5,021 nucleotides of DNA from Candidatus Magasanikbacteria bacterium RIFCSPHIGHO2_02_FULL_50_9b (GTDB lineage Bacteria > Patescibacteriota > Patescibacteriia > Magasanikbacterales > 2-02-FULL-50-9b), in NCBI GenBank assembly GCA_001782975.1, contig MFQD01000044.1, positions 1-5,021 on the forward strand, in the 5' to 3' direction. The position numbers and the translations under genes were made by a program. This document shows positions 1 through 5,021 of this stretch, in pieces. The notes under the pieces were generated by a model, which had not been told where the DNA came from, did not search any database, and saw only the letters and a list, made by a program, of their open reading frames with translations. Within the stretch, counting starts at the first letter, position 1. The number at the start of each line of letters is the position of its first letter.

Positions 1-1184
1 CCAATCGTTGCCGCAATGTTGACCGGATTGCCGCCAGCGGAATCCTCCACAAAGGTTATACGTCGCCAGGTGCGAATCGGTTGCAAACGGTGCTGAACGC
101 CACGAAATTTTCTCAATGCGTCAACACAAACGCTGTCCGGAACGCCGACCGCCGCGCACGCAGCAATCGCCTGCATGGCATTGTACCAATTATGACGCCC
201 AACAACACCAAGTTCAGCAACGGCCATGAGTGGCTGCGGGTTTTCCCGCGACGAAATTCGAAAAATTGCCTCGCCGTCGCAGATGATTCCTGATTCTGGC
301 CGCTCGGTAACAGCAACCCAATGACGAGCCGCATGGCCCGCGTGCAATACTGTTTCACGCGATGCCTCGTCATCTGCATTGAGCACTGCGGTGTGGTGCG
401 ACGATTGGTAACGAAGCAGATTTGCTTTCGTGTCGACGTATGCATCGAACCCGCCGTAATCATCCATGTGTTTGTTTGGCGTCACATTCGTCACGACGGC
501 AACATCAGGAATCAGTGAAAAATTAAATGACAGCTGACGATCACTGACTTCGAGCACCAGATAATCCTCTGGTGCGGCGGAGGAAACCGCAGCGATGGAC
601 TGTGTGTGGGTACGGTCATTGCCCATTTCAAAACAACGCACCCCGCGCGCAGCTGCGTGGTCCGACAAAATTGAGCCGATCATTCGCGTTGTTGTTGTTT
701 TGCCGTCAGCTCCGGTCACGGCAATAAGTTTGCCAGGAAATAGGGTGAAATAGAGGCGCGTGATTGTCCATATCGTATCTTGAAATTCTGGACGCACGCT
801 GAGTGAGGGCGTAAAAAATCGCTTGAGAAAATTATTGCGCTCATAGCGAAACCATGACTGCGCCACAAAAATTATCGCACGCTCTTCTGGCTCGCTCGCA
901 TATGCGTCAGCGAGATGCCACTGTATCGCCGGATTTTTTAATATTGAAACAAAATTTTCTACATCGGCAGTTGTCGCTGTTTCATGCACACGCTGCCACT
1001 CAGCGATCAATGTATCGTGGTCAGCCGAAAAATCATGTGCGTGAATTCGCGTCACGCCAATTGAAATGAGCCAGTCTAAAACAGCCGATCCCTCGGCGCC
1101 CGTTGCGCCATATACATGAATCGGCCGCTGCAAAAATTCTGCGACGACATTTTTATGATTCGCGTCGTGGTGCATTTCCTTCAT
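1..1184 (-). CDS. murD: MurD-like Mur ligase (UDP-N-acetylmuramoyl-L-alanine--D-glutamate ligase family), C-terminus cut by window edge
   Basis: Members of this family add D-glutamate to UDP-MurNAc-L-Ala in the cytoplasm, using ATP, during peptidoglycan synthesis. I translated this frame by hand: it stays open from the ATG at 1184 to the left edge (394 residues), so the last domain is missing. Visible in order: a Rossmann-like N-terminal turn GATGAEG (26-32); the ATP loop VTGADGKTTTT (156-166, Lys162); EVSDRQL (212-218), matching MurD ELSSFQL; NVTPNKHMDDY (233-243) with a probable metal-binding His239; Lys253, matching the carbamylated lysine; GRHNWYNA (His331/Asn332); QHRLQ (365-368) matching PHRFE; and EDSAGGNP (380-387) matching NDSKATN. 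The Arg366-to-Asp381 spacing of 15 equals that of E. coli MurD (R302-D317). The E. coli Lys319 equivalent is Ala383. The N-terminal domain is about 45 residues longer than in E. coli. The start overlaps the upstream ATPase gene by 32 nt; a second in-frame ATG at 1175 is possible. The Mur ligase assignment is firm, the MurD subtype likely. Confidence 0.85.
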   Translation of the reverse strand, partial: MKEMHHDANHKNVVAEFLQRPIHVYGATGAEGSAVLDWLISIGVTRIHAHDFSADHDTLIAEWQRVHETATTADVENFVSILKNPAIQWHLADAYASEPEERAIIFVAQSWFRYERNNFLKRFFTPSLSVRPEFQDTIWTITRLYFTLFPGKLIAVTGADGKTTTTRMIGSILSDHAAARGVRCFEMGNDRTHTQSIAAVSSAAPEDYLVLEVSDRQLSFNFSLIPDVAVVTNVTPNKHMDDYGGFDAYVDTKANLLRYQSSHHTAVLNADDEASRETVLHAGHAARHWVAVTERPESGIICDGEAIFRISSRENPQPLMAVAELGVVGRHNWYNAMQAIAACAAVGVPDSVCVDALRKFRGVQHRLQPIRTWRRITFVEDSAGGNPVNIAATI

Positions 1185-2898
1185 ATCCAGTCGAAGAGGT
1201 GTGTTTACGTTTTCGCTTGCGCTTTTTTTTCATCATACCGTCGCCAGAGCTCAGCGCTTGCGGTTGCAGCTGCGGCTGTTGCAGCGCTATCGGACGAACA
1301 ACCGCAACGGACGGGGCACCGTCATCCTCGTGCCGAAACTTATAGCAATCCTTGCAATAAATTTTCCGCGACCCGTCCGGATAAAATGGTACTGTTGTGG
1401 CAGCGCCACAGCGACCACACGTTGCCGCATGCCATTGTTCAGGCGGCGGCAATTTATTCTCTTTTTTCGGCTGCGGTGACGGCATCTGCGGCGGCAATGC
1501 CGCTGGTGCGTTGAATGATGGTTGTGCAATGGTCAGCGGCCGCACGATGGGTGCCAGAACTTCACTCGGATGGTGATCACTCGACACCGTTGCGGCGTCC
1601 GTGTAATCCTCTGGCGCATCGCCCAAACTCCATGTGCGAATGCGCTCCTCGACCGCCGCGCGCGGCTTCGCGTAATTTTCACGCGTGTTGGCGATTACGC
1701 CTGCCGACGATCCGGTCCGCTCCGCGATCGGCGACAACGACGCGGCGCTGAATGGCTGCGATGCCATGCCATCGATCATAAGTTTCAAATATACATGGAA
1801 CTTTGGCAAATTAACAATGTCCTCTCCGAGAAACGTTGGGGTAAACTCCTTTTCCAAAATTTCCGCGTCATCGGCGCCAACTCGAAACGTCACGATCGTT
1901 CCGACGTTTCCAAACACGGCATCCGCCACTTTTTCATCAAGCTGCTTCACATACTGATGCGCCATGATCAAACTCAACCGATATTTGCGCGCTTCAGACA
2001 AAATGCCTGCAAAACTTTCTGTTGCAAAATTTTGAAATTCATCAACGTACAGAAAAAAATCCTGCCGATCTGCCTCCGTTGTATCCACGCGCTCCATTGC
2101 AGACAGCTGAATTTTTGTGATGAGCATGCCACCGAGCAACCGACTCGCATCCTCGCCGATGCGCCCTTTGGACAAATTCACGATAAAAATTTTCTTCTTA
2201 TCCATGATTTCGCGAACATTGAACGTTGACTTTCGTTGTGCGACAATGTTGCGGACGATTGAGGCGCTCAAAAATTGACCGATTTTATTTTGAATAGCAG
2301 CCACTGCCTCACGCTTGTATTTTTCGTCGTACCGATCAAATTCAGTGATCCAAAACGCCTTAACAACCGGATCAGTCACGCGCGTCATGATATTTTTTCG
2401 ATACTTGTTGTCCGCGAGCAAACGATTGATCGACAGCAATGTGGTGTAGTTACATTCAAGGAGCGCCAAAATTGTGTTGTTCAAAATATATTCCATGCGC
2501 GCGCTCCACACATCAGGCCAAATTTTTTTAAACACGCCCATGAGGCCAGACGCAACCAGATGTCGATGGTCTGCCGTCACATTTTCCAAAATGTTGAAGC
2601 CAAGCGGATGTTCGGTGTCAGCCGGATTAAAATAGATCACATCTTTCATGCGCTCCGGCGGAACAAAATCAATGACTTTTTCTGCCATGTCGCCGTGTGG
2701 ATCAATCAACGCTACACCGTGACCCGCAATCATATCATTCACAATCATGTTTTCGAGCATCGTACTCTTACCCATGCCTGTTTTTCCGATGATGTACATG
2801 TGGCGACGGCGATCATCAATCTTAATACCAAAACGCCGATTCAAATTTCTGAAATCAGTTTGCGCGAATATGTTAATTTCTGGCGAAATTTTTTGCAT
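1153..2898 (-). CDS. VirD4/TraG-type AAA+ ATPase with C-terminal zinc ribbon and polybasic tail
   Basis: This is a P-loop motor of the type IV secretion coupling-protein class, which pumps DNA or protein through membranes as a hexamer. Visible: Walker A GKTGMGKST (38-46); the family signature LIDPHGD (64-70); a central all-alpha-like region (about 110-225); IFIVNLSKGRIG (237-248); Walker B FFLYVDEFQNF (281-291, Asp286/Glu287); and a Gln sensor in AHQY (313-316). A closing ATPase segment LPKFHVYLKLMIDG follows. After a Pro-rich linker comes a zinc ribbon with Cys494, Cys497, Cys515 and Cys518, then a Lys/Arg run (557-565). Canonical VirD4/TraD proteins begin with transmembrane helices; this one starts directly at the motor domain, so it is probably recruited to the membrane by the protein encoded 3 nt upstream. 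The ATG at 2898 lies just before the conserved core and has no good Shine-Dalgarno. It could act in conjugation-like transfer, DNA uptake or segregation; the sequence does not say which. Confidence 0.9.
   Translation of the reverse strand: MQKISPEINIFAQTDFRNLNRRFGIKIDDRRRHMYIIGKTGMGKSTMLENMIVNDMIAGHGVALIDPHGDMAEKVIDFVPPERMKDVIYFNPADTEHPLGFNILENVTADHRHLVASGLMGVFKKIWPDVWSARMEYILNNTILALLECNYTTLLSINRLLADNKYRKNIMTRVTDPVVKAFWITEFDRYDEKYKREAVAAIQNKIGQFLSASIVRNIVAQRKSTFNVREIMDKKKIFIVNLSKGRIGEDASRLLGGMLITKIQLSAMERVDTTEADRQDFFLYVDEFQNFATESFAGILSEARKYRLSLIMAHQYVKQLDEKVADAVFGNVGTIVTFRVGADDAEILEKEFTPTFLGEDIVNLPKFHVYLKLMIDGMASQPFSAASLSPIAERTGSSAGVIANTRENYAKPRAAVEERIRTWSLGDAPEDYTDAATVSSDHHPSEVLAPIVRPLTIAQPSFNAPAALPPQMPSPQPKKENKLPPPEQWHAATCGRCGAATTVPFYPDGSRKIYCKDCYKFRHEDDGAPSVAVVRPIALQQPQLQPQALSSGDGMMKKKRKRKRKHTSSTGYEGNAPRRES
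1223..1230 (-). other. A8 homopolymer (potential slippage site) near the 3' end of the ATPase gene
   Basis: On the coding strand there is a run of eight A inside ATG ATG AAA AAA AAG, which encodes the start of the polybasic tail of the ATPase. Runs of this length are known sites of RNA polymerase slippage in AT-rich bacterial genes. The murD reading frame is open upstream of its ATG as far as this run, where it is closed by a TGA (1230-1232). Loss of one A in the transcript would therefore join the ATPase frame to the murD frame. The run is seen directly; any slippage is inference. Confidence 0.3.
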
Positions 2899-2901
2899 AC
2901 G

Positions 2902-4263
2902 TCAAGCAATCGGCAAATTAGGTGGCGGTGGTGCTTCGTGCACCGCATGCGGTGCATCAACGGTTTTGTGGGTTGAATATTTTTTATGCACGCGACTCTG
3001 ACGGCCAGTTGGCTCTGGTGCCGCCACAACATCGTCTTCAAAAAATTCAGTTTCCAATGGCAAAATTCCAGGCGCCTCGCCACGCTTTGCGCTGACACTC
3101 GCCAAGGATGGCGCACGCACTGCGTGTGCCAAAGGAAAATGCCAAATGGTTGCAAGCTCTTCCACGTTCAAAATAAATTTGTTACCACCACGAGTACCAC
3201 TGCGTCTCTTGTACGCTGCCATCAGCGCGTTCTTGCGCACATTTTTTTGAAAATCCTTAAACAGGTAGTGACCGGTTACTCCTGTTAATGAGTAGAGCGG
3301 CTTCAATCCATTCGAATCATCACGCGAAAATTGCTTCATCGCACCAACAAGCCCATATTGGACACGTTTTGCGTTATAGTTTTCTTTTTTCGCAACATAC
3401 ACGCATCGTATCTTGGCTTTGAAACCATTTTTCATTCCCTTCCGGTAGACTGCTTCAACCAAATCGGTTTCACCACGGTGGAGCAACGGAAACGGATGCT
3501 CAGGCGTTGCGCGCGTTGACACTAATTCGTTGGTCAACTCTGCTGCCTTGTCCGCCACTCGCTTCTGCCACGCCTTGTCAGTTGGTTGAAGAAAAATTTG
3601 AAACCAGCACTCCTCACCTTTGCCAATGCGCGACATGGTTTCGAGCAGCGCTGCCATCGGATCCTTAAAATATTCCTTGGTCACTGAGTGTTCAAATTCG
3701 CGATAGGTTAACAGCGGATATTCGTCAGGCTTTGCCAGCGTGAATTCAGTGCCCCACATGTCATACGTCGTGTCGGGAAATTTATCTGGCTTTGTCGTTG
3801 TGTAATCCTCAATTTGAACAATTTCTGCGTCCGGATATTGTGCGTAGAGTGACGCTTCAACCAAGTCGCGCATTTTTTTCGGCGTATAAATCACGAATTG
3901 CAAATACCCTTCGATCGAAATAATTTCAAACGCAAACCACGGTTGCAGTTCGCCCAAGAAATATTTTTCAATCAGGTCTTGTGTGACGTGTGCACCCGCG
4001 ATGTGCGCAAAAAAATTCTCAACCGCGCGCGGTGTTTGCTCGTTTGTTTTCGGAATATTGACGGCTAAATAAATAAATTCAATGTTCCCCGCAAACACGC
4101 CCTGCTCACGATCATGCAGCAACTCAAACCCGATGTGAAAAAAGAAATAGAAAAAAATCATCCAACCCCCATGAATAGAAATTACCGCAATTGAATCCCA
4201 CGTTGATTGGGAGGCAATCGCCAACTGCAGATTGAGATAATTCAGTATGTATGAAACATCCAT
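2902..4263 (-). CDS. Membrane-anchored partner of the VirD4-like ATPase (resembles DUF8128 family)
   Basis: Its function is unknown. There is one hydrophobic segment near the N-terminus (about residues 23-49, rich in Ile/Phe/Tyr) and a large, probably cytoplasmic remainder. I recognise conserved-looking blocks from a family I recall as DUF8128, seen beside VirD4-type ATPases in CPR genomes: AVNIPKTNEQTPRAVENFF (67-85), PWFAFEIISIEG (108-119), TPKKMRDLVEASLYAQYPD (127-145), WGTEFTLAKPDEYPLLTY (170-187), and ILNVEELATIWHFP (364-377). The C-terminal 60 residues are Pro/His/Ala-rich and look disordered, ending in PPPPNLPIA. It starts 1 nt after the stop of the upstream membrane protein and ends 3 nt before the ATPase ATG, so the three are probably made together. 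I infer that it anchors or regulates the ATPase, which lacks a membrane segment. The gene is certainly real, the family link is from memory, and the role is inferred. Confidence 0.85.
   Translation of the reverse strand: MDVSYILNYLNLQLAIASQSTWDSIAVISIHGGWMIFFYFFFHIGFELLHDREQGVFAGNIEFIYLAVNIPKTNEQTPRAVENFFAHIAGAHVTQDLIEKYFLGELQPWFAFEIISIEGYLQFVIYTPKKMRDLVEASLYAQYPDAEIVQIEDYTTTKPDKFPDTTYDMWGTEFTLAKPDEYPLLTYREFEHSVTKEYFKDPMAALLETMSRIGKGEECWFQIFLQPTDKAWQKRVADKAAELTNELVSTRATPEHPFPLLHRGETDLVEAVYRKGMKNGFKAKIRCVYVAKKENYNAKRVQYGLVGAMKQFSRDDSNGLKPLYSLTGVTGHYLFKDFQKNVRKNALMAAYKRRSGTRGGNKFILNVEELATIWHFPLAHAVRAPSLASVSAKRGEAPGILPLETEFFEDDVVAAPEPTGRQSRVHKKYSTHKTVDAPHAVHEAPPPPNLPIA
2939..2956. repeat. 18-bp perfect palindrome inside the 3' end of the DUF8128-like gene
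   Basis: The sequence TGCACCGCATGCGGTGCA equals its own reverse complement over 18 bases, with mismatches on both flanks. It encodes part of the low-complexity Pro/His tail of the anchored protein (A-P-H-A-V-H). It sits about 40 bases upstream of the ATPase start codon in the direction of transcription. As RNA it could form a hairpin with a 7-bp GC-rich stem and a 4-base loop, which might affect translation of the next gene. As DNA it could be a dimeric protein-binding site. No T-tract follows, so it is not a standard terminator. It may also be chance in a tolerant coding stretch. Confidence 0.35.
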
Positions 4264-4264
4264 A

Positions 4265-4690
4265 TCAATCTGGTACGAGCATATGATAGAGCAAATAAAA
4301 ACTCAAAAAATAAAACGGGATCGCCATTCCCCACCAACCACGAACGCCGGCGCTGTGTCCGCCAGCCATGACCATGCCAAATGCAACGGCGCCGAACGCG
4401 CAAAAAACCAACTTATCGACGACCGACGTCGTGCTGTGTGAAAAAAACATCCACAACCACACCAAAATACCGATCATCACGACAAAATTTAACATCCACC
4501 CATCAAAGGTGCCGAACCAATACGCGAGCCAAAATATCGTACAAAAAACAACAGACCCGATAATCGATAAAATCCAGCGCCAAATGTCATCCTCGTGTTT
4601 ACGCGTGATCAGCCAATACACGAACCATAAAATCCCACCCGGGATCATGATTGAATAGTAGATGACGATGGTTAATGCCGTGGCACTCAT
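4265..4690 (-). CDS. Small polytopic membrane protein, unknown function
   Basis: I do not recognise this 141-residue protein. It is almost wholly hydrophobic and Trp/Phe/Tyr-rich, with about five predicted membrane segments: roughly residues 5-28, 37-59, 65-83, 90-110 and 119-138. The connecting loops are very short; the most polar is TRKHEDDIWR (29-38), and a Gly/His loop AGGHSAGVRGWWG lies at 109-121. No catalytic motif is apparent, though His112 and Gly-rich turns sit near a membrane boundary. The ATG at 4690 follows the secF stop by 24 nt, and the TGA stop is 1 nt before the next gene's ATG, indicating translational coupling to the anchored partner of the ATPase. The likely role, by position only, is an integral membrane component of that apparatus. 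A family of small secF-linked membrane proteins is an alternative. The gene is real with high probability, because uninterrupted hydrophobicity and tight spacing on both sides are unlikely by chance. Confidence 0.8.
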   Translation of the reverse strand: MSATALTIVIYYSIMIPGGILWFVYWLITRKHEDDIWRWILSIIGSVVFCTIFWLAYWFGTFDGWMLNFVVMIGILVWLWMFFSHSTTSVVDKLVFCAFGAVAFGMVMAGGHSAGVRGWWGMAIPFYFLSFYLLYHMLVPD

Positions 4691-4714
4691 AAGAACGTGC
4701 CAACAGTATACCGG

Positions 4715-5021
4715 TTATTTGGCAGGCGGTGCAAGCCTATTCCACACGACCAACAGTGGACAAGCGATGAAGATCGATGAGTATGTTCCAAAAATCACGC
4801 CGAGAATCAACACGAGGTTGAATTGTTTGACTGATTCACCGCCAAAAAAGTACACCGCGAGCAAGACAAGCAGCACCGTCATCGAAGTATTGATTGAACG
4901 GCCAATGGTTTCGCTCACTGATTGATCCACCAGCTGCGCAAAATCAAGCTTTGGCGTCAAACGCAAATGTTCGCGCACTCGATCAAACGTCACGATCGTG
5001 TCATGCACCGAAAAACCAAGA
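4715..5021 (-). CDS. secF: SecF, Sec translocon accessory membrane subunit (C-terminal 101 residues, N-terminus outside window)
   Basis: SecF works with SecD to pull exported proteins through the SecYEG channel using the proton gradient. The visible part begins at LGFSVHDTIVTFDRVREHL, which matches the SecF/RND hallmark (YS-I/V-N/H-DTIVVFDRIREN) at the end of the fourth membrane segment. It continues with SETIGRSINTSMTVLLVLLA, the FFGGE turn (58-62 of the visible part) and GVIFGTYSSIFIACPLL (74-90), all characteristic of SecF rather than SecD. The last two membrane segments span about residues 43-61 and 66-92. The frame is open to the right edge, and the true start lies beyond it; a GTG at 5008 is an internal Val codon in the motif, not a start. 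The gene ends with TAA, 24 nt before the small membrane protein. An upstream secD is expected but cannot be seen. Confidence 0.95.
   Translation of the reverse strand, partial: LGFSVHDTIVTFDRVREHLRLTPKLDFAQLVDQSVSETIGRSINTSMTVLLVLLAVYFFGGESVKQFNLVLILGVIFGTYSSIFIACPLLVVWNRLAPPAK

Noticed and set aside
1522..2229. A 235-codon open frame on the plus strand, opposite the ATPase gene
   Set aside because: It lies wholly antisense to a clearly recognised ATPase, its translation is rich in Arg, His and Cys without any domain pattern, and it has no neighbouring gene on the same strand. It is a shadow frame.
2275..2976. A 233-codon open frame on the plus strand, across the ATPase and the anchored-protein genes
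   Set aside because: It is antisense to the Walker A region and start of the ATPase and to the end of the preceding gene; composition is His/Arg/Asn-rich and shows no motif. It is a shadow of the opposite strand.
2902..4267. Alternative genetic code with UGA read as glycine
   Set aside because: TGA is the stop codon of both the 141-residue and 453-residue genes exactly where the next gene begins, and no in-frame TGA interrupts the coding frames. Standard stop usage fits.
4411..4440. Short hairpin ACGAC-CGAC-GTCGT within the small membrane protein gene
   Set aside because: The stem is only 5 bp, lies in the middle of a coding sequence and is not followed by a T-run in either direction. Hairpins of this size are common by chance.
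1153..4690. A conjugative plasmid or integrative element
   Set aside because: Only the coupling-type ATPase is reminiscent of conjugation. No relaxase, VirB/Tra channel gene, origin of transfer, integrase, direct repeats or attachment site is seen, and both flanks are housekeeping genes.
4701..4740. Promoter-like TATACT on the minus strand between secF and the small membrane protein, with TTGCAC 18 bases upstream
   Set aside because: The -10 element matches 5 of 6 but the -35 element only 3 of 6, and the leader left before the ATG would be under 10 bases. Too weak to call; an internal promoter remains possible.

Overview
The window is a tightly packed, single-strand gene block from a bacterium. 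Everything reads right to left on the minus strand, and about 99% of the sequence is coding. The best guess is a Candidate Phyla Radiation / Patescibacteria genome. This rests on recalled family resemblance: the large membrane-anchored protein and its partner ATPase look like a gene pair common in CPR genomes, the ATPase carries a CPR-style zinc ribbon, and there are almost no intergenic gaps and no clear Shine-Dalgarno sequences. It has not been checked by a search. TGA ends two of the genes and is not read through, so the recoded UGA=Gly code of Gracilibacteria/Absconditabacteria does not apply.

Layout in transcription order, from high to low coordinates. (1) 4715-5021: the C-terminal end of SecF, an accessory subunit of the Sec protein-export machinery. 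(2) 4265-4690: a 141-residue protein made almost entirely of membrane segments. (3) 2902-4263: a 453-residue protein with one N-terminal membrane anchor and a large cytoplasmic part, resembling the family I recall as DUF8128. (4) 1153-2898: a 581-residue VirD4/TraG-type AAA+ ATPase without its own membrane anchor, ending in a zinc ribbon and a polybasic tail. (5) 1-1184: a MurD-like Mur ligase (peptidoglycan precursor synthesis), cut by the left edge. The gaps are 24 nt, 1 nt and 3 nt, and the last junction is a 32-nt overlap, so this is very probably one operon with translational coupling.

Genes 2 to 4 look like one functional unit: a membrane platform, an anchored adaptor, and a cytosolic motor of the DNA- or protein-pumping class. 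Canonical VirD4 coupling proteins carry their membrane anchor in the same chain; here anchor and motor are on separate, adjacent genes. No relaxase, VirB-type channel gene, origin of transfer, integrase or insertion sequence is visible, so this looks like a resident chromosomal apparatus rather than a conjugative element. Its substrate cannot be read from the window. Its place between the export gene secF and a cell-wall gene suggests a constitutive cell-envelope role.

No RNA genes, CRISPR arrays, mobile elements or convincing terminators were seen, and no stretch over 300 bases lacks a gene.
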